From Perca fluviatilis (lineage: Eukaryota; Chordata; Actinopteri; Perciformes; Percidae): a DNA stretch of 64,000 bases. The position numbers were made by a program, and so were the translations under genes. Below are positions 35,444 through 45,600 of the stretch, piece by piece. Location: assembly GCF_010015445.1 (NCBI RefSeq), contig NC_053134.1:12292080-12356079 (forward strand), read 5' to 3'. Each line of letters begins with the position of its first letter. Position 1 is the first letter of the stretch. The notes under the pieces are model-generated. The model had not been told where the DNA came from. It did not search any database and worked only from the letters and a program-made list of their open reading frames with translations.

Positions 35444-36480
35444 CTTAGATTGTCCAATAATACTAGACATGCTGATGTCTGCAGTCTAGTATTAGCCATA
35501 TGGATGGTAAAGGAATAATAATAATTGATAGGAATATTTTATGGATCCATTGTTCAAAATGCTTTATATAAAAGAGGCAAATGTAGTTATTTACATCTGC
35601 TTTATTTGAGGAAAAATAATCCTTTATTTTGAGTATAAAAATAACAGACATCTGATGAACACATACATTCTCATGCACTTGCATTTTACTGTATTTCATG
35701 ATCTTACAGTTGGTTGTACAATATTTCAGAATCAGTGTTCAGTGTTGTGTTTTTGTTGATGTTTCACATTACAATCTGAAATCATTATCGGCTTCCATGT
35801 GAACTTCTAAACAGCAAAGCCCCTAAATAAATATAGCAGCAAAGAGAAAAAAAAACATAATAATATCAAATGTTATGATTATGCAACATAATTACAAAAC
35901 CTTTCATTGGTCTTTTCCTAACGACATAAGATTTGATGACCTCTACTGCTTTGTTCTTCTTGTTTAGTCCAACATTTAAAAATGTATGACTCTGGGGCAA
36001 ACTAACCACATTAAACATTCATTTTACGGATAAAGAAAATCGAAGGGCTGTCCTGCTTGAAGTGAAAATGTAAAAGTCCATGAATCTCAACATCTTCTTT
36101 TCAGATTGGAAGGGAGCAAAGTGTGACACAATTTCAACTGTTTCCAATGCAAAACATGTCTCACATTTTCATGCCTGAAATGACCAATCATCTTGGTACA
36201 AGTAAAATAACTTTGTCTTCATTGCTTTTGACCTTATTATGTCTTGATTTAAGATGTTGCTACAACATTTCTGATAAGAAACACATGGATCATTCTCACC
36301 ACAAAGGCATGATTTCAATCAAAACTCTAACATAACAAACTTTAAAAGTTAACTTAAGAGAAAATCAATTTGTGAAGCTGAATCATGAAGCTGAGTTGTA
36401 CTACAAAAAAAACAATCTAAAATCATCATCCAACTTTTAGTCAAAAAGCTTCATACGTTTACATCATGCATTGTCCCAAG
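33741..36480. other. Intergenic, copg2 to ucn3
   Basis: AT-rich. It holds one repeat copy (34185-34400), a (TA)n run at about 35397-35441 and otherwise no exon-like or RNA-like signal that I can support. Confidence 0.6.
34185..34400 (+). repeat. Dispersed repeat, copy 2 (first copy at 14690-14835)
   Basis: GAGGGAGGAGTTGAAGAG, GTTTGATGGCCACAGGCAGG and CTTCCTGTGCCGCTCCGG parallel the first copy. It continues into TGGATGGGAGACATTGTC, and the class was not resolved. Confidence 0.7.
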
Positions 36481-36493
36481 TTTCCCCAGTATT

Positions 36494-36499
36494 TTTATT
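36494..36499 (-). terminator. ucn3: ucn3 candidate poly(A) signal
   Basis: TTTATT on plus (AATAAA in gene sense), about 270 nt after the ucn3 stop. An (AAT)n microsatellite follows at 36512-36553. Confidence 0.4.
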
Positions 36500-36513
36500 G
36501 AAGCAAATACAAA

Positions 36514-36553
<40 letters not shown>

Positions 36554-36768
36554 GATAAGAGACTTTCTAAGAACCTTTCACATGAGAGCAACTTAATTAT
36601 ATTATAAATGCTTATTTTACCTGTAACGTGATTTGAAATAAAACAATATTCCCCTGGAGCAACAAATCAAAAGGAGTAGCCCACTAGTGAATAAGAATTC
36701 ATTACATTTGAGTAACGGTGGAGGCCAACACGGGTCATGGCTGTTAAGATCTAAGTTGTTCAACATGT

Positions 36769-37239
36769 TCACTTTCTCCTTCCAATCTTAGCCAGCAGGA
36801 GCGCGTTCTCCGCCGCCTTGGCTCGCATCTTTTTGGCCTTGGCGACATCAAAGAGGACGTTCATGATGTTGGTCGGGACGTCCAGGGACAGGGTCAGCCT
36901 GCTCCTCCGGTCCCCTTTGCTGCTGTTGCGGGCCATCAGCCCTCTGAGCTTCGTCCGGCTCATGAAGCGGTAGTTTGCGGGACTTGAAGTCCTTTTTTCC
37001 CGGCTGGACTCTGCAGAAGAAGAGGTGGAGGATGAGGAGAGATACTCCGCGGACTGCAGCAGGGACCCCCAGCCGCCCACGGGGGAGTAACCCGGCTCGT
37101 CCTCCTCGCTCCGGACCCCGACGGCCATCTGGTCGTCGCACAGCAGGTCGGAGCGGGAGTTGTAGAGGCGGAGGCACAGGCTGGAGGTCGGCGTGCACAG
37201 GACCGAGAGCAGCAGCAGGGTCTTCAGGGACGACAGCAT
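36769..37239 (-). CDS. ucn3: Urocortin-3 (stresscopin) precursor
   Basis: Secreted peptide hormone of the CRF family, ligand of CRF receptor type 2. The precursor has 156 residues in one coding exon. A signal peptide MLSSLKTLLLLSVLCTPTSS is followed by an acidic, Ser-rich propeptide, a basic cleavage site RRSR, and the mature peptide beginning LTLSLDVPTNIMN. The peptide ends at AKI followed by GRRK, that is, an amidation Gly plus basic residues, as in the family. The LSLDVPTNIMN core separates urocortin 3 from CRF, urotensin I and urocortin 1. An acceptor at 37250-37251 just before the start and a donor at 37700 indicate an upstream non-coding exon. Confidence 0.95.
   Translation of the reverse strand: MLSSLKTLLLLSVLCTPTSSLCLRLYNSRSDLLCDDQMAVGVRSEEDEPGYSPVGGWGSLLQSAEYLSSSSTSSSAESSREKRTSSPANYRFMSRTKLRGLMARNSSKGDRRSRLTLSLDVPTNIMNVLFDVAKAKKMRAKAAENALLLAKIGRRK
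36784..36897 (-). other. ucn3: Mature urocortin-3 peptide (38 residues)
   Basis: Residues 115-152 of the precursor. The length equals that of human urocortin 3. It runs from after RRSR to the residue before the amidation Gly. Confidence 0.85.
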
Positions 37240-37700
37240 GCTGTGTCCACTGGGACCAACACAGGTGAAGAGGAAGAAGGAAGAACATGTTTACTCCATG
37301 CCCTTTTTTCTGTGTCCATTTGAACAAGAGATTTTATTTTTTACATTACATTTTTTTATATTAATCTTAAAGCAAGTGACAGAAAAAGGGTGAAAATAAA
37401 GTGGATCTTAAATTAAGTTGTAATCAGTCTAAACATAACTAAACATGTTCATTTACGTTGAAATCGAGCGAAATGGTGTCCTCCACACTATTATTTCTCC
37501 CTTCTCTCATTAAAATACAGTTTTAGGACTCTAAGATTTAGAATTAAGATCGATGGTTAAGATTAAGTTCATCTTGTGTGTTCAGAAAAGTGTTTACGCC
37601 TTTGCACAGGAACATTTAATGTCTATTTTGGAGCCCTGGGCAATGGTTTAAAGGCAATTTGATCACAAAAATGTAAGCAATAATATTCGCACAACTTACC

Positions 37701-37825
37701 ACTCGTGTCCTACAATAACAAATACAGTTAGGGAGATCACCCAACACGTATCCCTGCAAAGAAAAACCAAACAGACAGAAATTCTCTGAAGTAAAAATGT
37801 GATGATAAAATCCTTATAAACTGAT
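37701..37825 (-). promoter_or_regulatory. ucn3: ucn3 5' non-coding exon and TATA box
   Basis: A perfect donor GTAAGT lies at 37695-37700 on the minus strand, so the exon ends at 37701. TTTATAAGGA at 37811-37820 (minus strand) is a TATA-like box placing the start near 37785-37790. Further upstream TGACGT at 37941-37946 and TGACGC near 37990 are CRE-like. Inferred, without transcript evidence. Confidence 0.5.
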
Positions 37826-39279
37826 AATGTGTGCGGAGGTCAGCCGTGCGCACTGTCTGACCAGCAGTGTGTCTTCCTCATCCATTCCCACTGCATTCAT
37901 TTAGTAGGAGCCATCAAACTGCAGCCCTACGCCAGCAACAACGTCATCCCGTTGACATATTGCTTTGCTCTGAAATATCCCATTGGTTATGACGCAGTGA
38001 TGTAGCGCTACATCAAAAAAAGTTGGTAAATATGACCTCCTGTCGGTGAACACGAGACATCACGACCACAGATACAGAAAAACTTTTTTCTTTACCCTTT
38101 ACGTGATGGTTTTCACAGTAGTGAGTCTCAAATAACGATTTTTTTATGGCATATAATGCCTGTTCAGAACCACGGACAGCTCCCTTTCAGTACCATGGAC
38201 AGTTCTATCATTCGGGCAACACTAAACTTAAAGCATACTGTAGCAAATACAAAACCAAAGAATGCTATTCTCTATTGTCACTCAGTATCATTCTAAAGTC
38301 ACTGAAGACTTATTGGATTTTCTTTCTCTATGATAATACATTGTTTCATCTTTCACAAAAAAATGGCTGCATTAGTTAATGAATTGATCAGTCAGCTAAT
38401 ATTCTGTTAATCAATAAAATGTTTTTAGACATTTATAAATCTAAAATGTCAAACATTTGCTATTTCCAGCTTCTCAACTATGAGGGTTTGATGCTTTTCT
38501 TTGTCATTTATGATAGTAAATTGAATATATTGGGTTTTGGAATGATGATCAAATAAAACAAGCTACAATTTAAATACATCAACTAAAACTAGGAAATATT
38601 ACAATGGATACAATGCATAGAACTGTGGAATGGAATCTAACTAACGTGTTATAGATGAGTTATAACCCAATAACAACTTTGGCATTAATTGGAATTGGCT
38701 GGTGTTCACCCTCTCCAGAAAGGCATTAGTTTTCTTGTTTCTCACGTTGTCTGCAATAAATAAACTTTAACCCTCGTATTATGTTGAAAAAAAATGACAT
38801 TGATGATGTTACGGGTCAAAATGACCCGTACAGTGTAAATACACTCAAAACAAACTTTTTTTCCTAATCACAAACATTTTTTCCCCCAAAACTGTTTTAC
38901 CAATTATTTAGTGAAAATATTTCCGGTATACACTTGCATATTCCATGCATAGTAGCTAGATTTGGCATCCTAGGATGCCCATATTTTGATGCCATACTTG
39001 GCAGGCGTGTTGGGCAATGGTACCGTCAGAAGGGACAGCGCCCCCTGAATGGAACAAGGTGTTCATCTACAGTGACATGGGGACCAGGATTGTACAAGAC
39101 AGGTACAATTTTGACCCATTTATCCCATACATCTCTGATCTCAGCTAGTTTGTCTCTTTCACTCGACCAGCTTTCGTATGAATTGACTCCAAAGACATTG
39201 TTGCTAGAAATATTGGCCTTCCATTCTCATCATTCCACAGACTGACAATTGCTTCTCCCTTTGACTTGTAAACTCTAGC

Positions 39280-39540
39280 TAATACTATTCAATTTTATTT
39301 TATTTATAGTATCAAATCATAACAAGAGTTATCTCGAGACACTTTACAGATAGAGTAGGTCTAGACCACACTCACATAAATTCCAAAACCCCAACAATTA
39401 CAGTAATTCCCCCAAAAGCAAGCATTATCAGTGGCTTTTGCGACAGTGGCGAGGAAAAACTCCCTTTTAGGAAGAAACCTCGGCAGACTCTTGGTAGGAG
39501 GTGTCTGACGGGGCCGGTTGGGGGTGTGATGAACAGTGGT
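39280..39540 (+). repeat. Dispersed teleost repeat inside the piggyBac element
   Basis: Carries ATAACAAGAGTTATCTCGAG, ACACTTTACAGATAGAGTAG, GGCGAGGAAAAACTCCC and AGGAAGAAACCTCGGCAGAC, a block that I recognise as common in percomorph genomes. Its position suggests insertion into the older piggyBac copy. Confidence 0.55.
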
Positions 39541-39621
39541 AAATAATAGTCACATTAGAGATAATGGAACAGTGACCTTGATGTAGTCATGGAAGTTCAT
39601 GTCATAGCAGGGCACATCGTG

Positions 39622-39993
39622 TCATACTGAGTAGTGCAGTCTCCAATACCGGATCCTGACTACTCTGTGTGTATGAACATCACAGCAGGGTGTTGTGGGA
39701 TGAAACGTGGCACTGCAGAGCATGGGTGGATGCGGCGGATGCTGCGGACGCAGCAGGACTAGGATTTCAATGTATGCATGCAAGTCAATCTGATCCAGTG
39801 GCTTCCATTTCTTTTGAAATACACACCTCCCCTGCAAGTTGGTCATGTCCACTATGATCCTATCTATTGATTGGGATATGAAGAGATGAAATGGTGATTG
39901 AATATCATCAACTAGTGTGGCAGAAAATCTTGTGGGGCTTGGAGTCATCTTGATGACAGTCTGCCTTGGCGTCAGTGTGGTGATGTTGACCAT
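39622..39993 (-). pseudogene. piggyBac (PGBD-like) transposase remnant
   Basis: A 123-residue open stretch includes SPFHLFISQSIDRIIVDMTN and KWKPLDQIDLHAYIEILVLL, which resemble the N-terminal part of the piggyBac transposase domain (helix, then KxWKPLT-type motif, then FxGLL-type helix). The catalytic Asp region was not found in frame. Interpreted as a dead remnant. Confidence 0.65.
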
Positions 39994-40142
39994 TTTATGT
40001 TAGCATCTTTAGCTGTCCATGTTGAGGATGATTGCTGCCCATTGTTTTCAGCTAATGTATACTACACCAGACTGGTCCCCTGAATCTTCTTCATCATAGG
40101 AAAATTCACAATCCGGATCGTCAATAGCATCGCACACACACA

Positions 40143-40221
<79 letters not shown>

Positions 40222-40454
40222 CTAAATGGGTGTTGAAAGTCTCTGGGTCAAAATGACCCGCAACATCATCTTTGTATACAAACTCTGAACAGACATTCCA
40301 CTACACATCAGTGTGTCCAGATTTTATGAACAAGTTCATGACCCTAAATGAGGAAATGTCATACAATTTCATGAAGACAAATATAGGTTAACCAGTATTT
40401 TGGTCAACACAAAAACGCAAACGGGTCAAATTGACCCTTAACATAATACAAGGG

Positions 40455-41146
40455 TTAAGTCAATACATGCTCATGGGCTTCTCTACTGTCTAATAAACTG
40501 TCTAAAGTTTTCAGTTTTAAATGTTGAAAAGTTGATATTAAATGGGCCTCTTTTGAGTCTTGATGCAAACCAAATAAGCTACAAAGGAAAAGCTTTAGTA
40601 TTATGCTACACTATAAATATGAATTAAATGAAATTTACAATTTATTTAGAAATGTTTTCTGGTCAAGTGTAGCTCCCTTTAATAAAACCATAATGCCACT
40701 TAATGGCATAACACTCCTGAGACACTAAAATATATAAGGTACATGGTCACCTCTTTCAGTATGTGTGACGTGTATAACATGTTAGAAGTTCACTAAGTTC
40801 TTCACAATATGTATGAATTGCATGCTGTATACATGGTTATTTAATTTCAAAAGAAGAATGATATATGAAATCCAGAGAACATTTGAGTGTCCACACCCCC
40901 TGATGGGAACAATCTGCAGTGATGTACATTACCATGTCAAAACCAAGATGGAAGAAGTGAGAGGAACAAAGGGTGTTGGGTCAAGCTCTAATGAGCAACT
41001 TCATTGAAGGATTAATATGACCACAAGTCTTCACAGTTGGAGTAATCGCGCAGTCTGTGACACACTGCTATAAGATGTCCTCCCAGTCCTGCTTGATCTC
41101 TGCAATGGAATAAATTGCTCCTCTTCAACTTCAATGGAAAACAAAT

Positions 41147-41205
<59 letters not shown>

Positions 41206-42279
41206 CTTCTTTGGAAATGAGTGATATTTGAATATTCAAATGATTTGAAAGCTACAATTTTAAGTGTTTAATATTATTTTGCATTATGGCATCTGTCTTA
41301 GGTTTTGACTAGTTGTTTTTGGCAGGGGGTGTGGTTCAGTGAGAACAGCCTGTCACTGTGGACTGGGTAAACACATCTTGCAGATCTATGAAGCATCTTT
41401 GCACGTGGGAGTACATTACAGTGCAGAATCGTGACTAATAGAGAAAGCCTTGTTGTTGGTGAAAGACTCATCAGTCTTTAAGGCAAATGGAATTTCTGCT
41501 TTAAATACTATTTTCAGGGAGCAACCTTTTGAGGAATTGACTTCAATTTAGGAAACCTGGTGGTGGAGCTGGTGCAGCATGTTGCACTGAAGACTAAGGC
41601 AGAGTATCCTCTTTCAAACATCAACCAATGACACCCTGAGAATTTAAGTTGTGTGTCGTGCATTTTCACGTTTCACACTGTCAGAAAAAAAAACCTTGAA
41701 TGCGTGCTGCCCCCCACATCAACACTCACGCAGGAATCCCCTGCTAGTGCTGCGCCGGTCTGATGGAGAGTCCTCTAAAACAGTCCCCGCGTGATCTCCC
41801 TCACTGAGCCCCAGTAACACCCCCTGCCAAAGGAACATATGTAGTGGCAAAAGTGGCAGCAGGCAATCAGCTACCGGCTTCTTATTTCTCTCACTGCACA
41901 GAATGCAGGGCAACTGACAAAACATAAGAAAGGGGACTGAGCGTTACATAAAGAGACTCGAGAGGAGAGACTCGAGAGGAGAGACACGAGACGAGCACAA
42001 CAGACACACAAAAAGAAGACAGATTTAATTTTTCAGTAGTGTGAATATTGATCACTTTTGACATTTCAAAAACATTAAAAATAAATTCACATTTTGACTT
42101 TCAACACTTTGTCCATAAAACAAAACAATAATGAAACCACTGTTAAAATGTATAAATAAATCCAATATAAAATACAAAGTTATGACATTTTACACAGTTA
42201 TGTACAAAAGTTATTTTCTTGTATGGGGTTGCTAGTTTCATCTCCAGGCCTCGGTACCTGCGGAAGTGTAAATGCATTT
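40455..42279. other. Intergenic and collagen 3' flank
   Basis: Contains a (CA)n run at about 41148-41203 and no supported gene. A minus-strand AATAAA candidate at 42280-42285 could end the collagen transcript about 120 nt after its stop. Confidence 0.5.
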
Positions 42280-42405
42280 TTTATTACTATCATAAAAAAG
42301 GGGAACAGAATATTATATTGTATTGAAGACCAGTTCTGCATCTACAGTGCCCTCCCATTCATACTGCACAACCAAAACCTTATAAAGAAGATTTCAATGT
42401 ATAAT

Positions 42406-42620
42406 TCATTTGTGATCTGAATGGTTCCCCCTACCTCTCCTCTCCTTCTCACACCAACTCTGGCACTCATGTCTTGTGGGGAATCTGTTTCTGTTGCCAC
42501 CACAGCCCCCATACACAAATGGCCTGCATTCCCCTGAGCGAGGGTGGAAGTACCAGAGCAGAACATATTCTGAACAAGCCCCCTCTGACATCGGCTCCAG
42601 GCAGCGGTCTGCTGCTGAAA
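42406..42620 (-). CDS. Terminal collagen exon: Kunitz/BPTI domain and stop
   Basis: All six Kunitz cysteines have BPTI spacing (relative positions 1, 10, 26, 34, 47, 51), with the [13 protein letters not shown] core. The residue after the second Cys, the P1 position, is Ser in [10 protein letters not shown]; a trypsin inhibitor would have Lys or Arg. This suggests a structural or signalling Kunitz rather than a trypsin inhibitor. The tail after the last Cys is basic and ends HSDHK; stop at 42406-42408. Confidence 0.93.
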
Positions 42621-45600
42621 CTGCATGTGAGGTGAAAAAAATATATATATTAAAAAAATACCCTATAAACTGAGATGCTGTAGATGTATTGTATTTCACC
42701 ATATTTTAAAGTGTTGGATATGCTGCAAAAATGAAGGAAATGTGTCGGTATGGTCGAGGAGTGGGAGATCACAGACTACATTATTCCTACATGAGGAAGT
42801 CTTTCACACAAAAAATATGTATAGAGACCACTTGGGGCCACTAGAGTGCAAAATGCCTGGCGCAGCTATGACTAAGAAGGGAAATATTAGAGTACGTCTG
42901 ACAACATTTCACACATTAGATATTAAAACCTGCAGTACCATTGAGCCAAGTGTTTGTTTAAAAAGGATGCTTGCTTGTTTGCTTTCTTATAGAGAGTTGG
43001 AAGAATAAAACAGCTAGCATACAATAGAGTAAATAAGTTGTCTTTTCTAGTGGTCAGACCCAGCTGATTTATTGTGGCTGTACTGGTTTTCCCTGATTCC
43101 AGTTGTGCAAAGCTAGGCTTAAGACCTATCACCTCCAACATCTCTGTATTGAACACACACACATTAAACTGATATTGATCTAACTCTCAAGAAGACAGTA
43201 AATAAGTGAACTTCCCAAAATGTCAGACTTTTCCTTTGATATGAATATGTAACTGTAAACTGACTTGCTGGCTGCTATCAATGTATTGTTATCTTTTAAC
43301 ACAAGGTTTAGTGTGAAATCCCATTCTTCAGTACACTTCAAATGTGTTACACAGCATACTTTTATTCATACAGAAAGTGCCTCATGAAAGCTAATGCAGG
43401 CTTTCAAACAATGGATTAAGTTTTACTCTGATCATTCTCTCCCACCTTGTGCTTTTAACAATTCCATGCAAGTCATTACTCAAAAATGATGATAATGGGA
43501 AGAGAAACAGACAGAAAAGTGAGAGTGATACACAGAGAAAGTAAACATGATAAAAACAAATTGAAAGACAAGAAGAAAATCAGTTGTCTTGGCCACTCAC
43601 CAGCAGTGTTTGTTCCAAATACGCTTCTTTTCTTCCTATGTCCTGACTCAAGAGAATCTAAAGGCCCAAAACAACAACAATGACAAGTTTAACAGGTTGG
43701 TGGATTATATCATCAGTGACCAACAAAAAACATGTTGACTGGACCAACATTTAAAGAATGCCAGTTGTGTTTTGACTTATCTTAAAGTGCTTATATTATC
43801 CTTTTTGGCTTTTCCCCTTTCCTTTAGTGCGTTATATATCTTTTTTGTTCATGTAATACGTTTACAAAGTGAAAAAGCCCATAGTCCAAAGGCACTTACC
43901 ATCTTCAAGAGAAAACACTGTTCAAAAACTGCTCCAAATAGCTCTATTGTAGTCCAGCCTTTACTTCCGTGACACACGTTATAATGTTCGCCTAGCTGCT
44001 AGCATGGCACTCCCTCATACTCTGCTTCTGACTGGCTAGTAGTCCTAACCTTGCTACTGTGCATGTGCGACTCCCAACAAAAATGGAATAGAAGTGCGAT
44101 GCCTCACTCTGTAGCTAAAACAGAGAGCTCAACACACAGGGTGAAAAGAGGAGCTGCAGCAATGTGCAGTACAACAAAATATGGTATATTTTGACAATTA
44201 AACCATGTAACCCTATTCTGATATAACCTCTAAATACAATTATGAACCTGAAAATGAGCATAATATGAGCACTTTAAATTAGAGTGATCAACATTTCTCC
44301 AATAAGTTGTGCTCCATGGAGCGCTCATTGTTAGTCTTTTTGATCTCTTTGTGCAAACTTTCTGTAAATCTGCAACTCTACAGACTTCCTTTGAAGGAAT
44401 TACAGTTCACGTCATATCCTGCTAACGTTAAAACCAGGGATAAAAGAGGGGGAAAACAAAAATTAAAAAGTCATAGAAAGCTGAATAAAACAAATGTATC
44501 GGTACCACAATAAATACACTAATAACTAACAATGCACTAATACATGCACTGGTTTCTAGTTCTTTGTTCTATGAAGTTTGCTGTGTTTGCTCTCTTTTTA
44601 TCTGATTTGATCTAACAACATCACTTATATTGGCTGTTATTAAATTCAAGAAATCAGAGACACTTACGTCAAGGAAGGAATTGACCATGTATAGCAAATA
44701 AAGAAAGCTGAAATAGAGAAGCTGCAGCAGCAAACAGTGTTAGCATATCAGCTGATAGCTACACAGCTGGCTAACGAACCAGTGACTGTGAAGCATGAAT
44801 GAAGCAGCTGATGCCAATCACTGACACACTGACACACCTCAGTGCTCTGCCTGAACTAACGCTGTGATTCATTTGTTTGATTAAACTATATATGATGTAT
44901 AAAACTCACACTTTCCTTTTGTCTCCTGCCTTTTGTCTCGGATAACATGCCATTTCACAAATTCCTGTATCCCTGCACCCTACTGCACTCACACAGGCAA
45001 AAATAATGTGCCAAGGTGAAGCACAAGCAGTAGAAAGAAAAAGAAAGATTTTCCAATGAGGTGAGTTAATATAAAATACCGGTATGTGCTAAAGCAACAC
45101 TGGTTAATAGAATAGATTTCTTGTAACACCATGCGGTTAAATGCAGCGCATGGTACATGAGGCAATTATTTTTTATTGAATTCCTTTTTAGTCTCCAGAT
45201 TAAAGAGTAAATATTGATATGTGGACCACTGTGCTTCTGCACATTCATTATTTTGTACACAGAATGAGCTAAATGTCACTGTTTCACATCTAATGATTGT
45301 AATTTATGAATAAACATGCTGATGTTGACAATGGGCAATGACAGGCTCACTCTTTCATTAGTTTTCTGGCTATGTTTACCTGAAGCAAGAATTAAAATAA
45401 ACTGGGTTGTGGAAAGCCATTATTGCCTGCGGCCTGTATTCGCTAATGAGCTTCATGAAATATTTTGTGATTAATTGGTACATGTTGACCATTGGTTTAA
45501 CTTCGATGGCCTCCATAACAGCAGCACTCTTAGAGCTGAACGTGTTTTTCTTTGGTCCATTTTTGCCTTCTTATGATAGTTGGCAGTGTACGTTGGTGGA

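Larger units (their letters stand above)
38771..40454. mobile_element. piggyBac-type transposon, degenerate
   Basis: Flanked by TTAA at 38767-38770 and 40455-40458. The left end CCCTCGTATTATGTTG and the right end, reverse complement CCCTTGTATTATGTTA, are inverted repeats, each followed by a short internal palindrome GGGTCAAAATGACCC (GGGTCAAATTGACCC at the right). The interior has a transposase remnant (39622-39993), another dispersed repeat (39280-39540) and a (CA)n run (about 40136-40219). Confidence 0.85.

Noticed and set aside
36848..37327. 159-residue frame overlapping ucn3
   Set aside because: It is the shifted frame of the ucn3 exon; the ucn3 frame has a signal peptide and a conserved hormone.
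44668..44707. 40-nt minus-strand segment with ideal splice sites (ATTTCAG / GTAAGTG) in the collagen gene
   Set aside because: Its length breaks the frame between exons 48434-48646 and 43601-43657, and the encoded residues are not collagen-like. It may still be an untranslated or poison exon.
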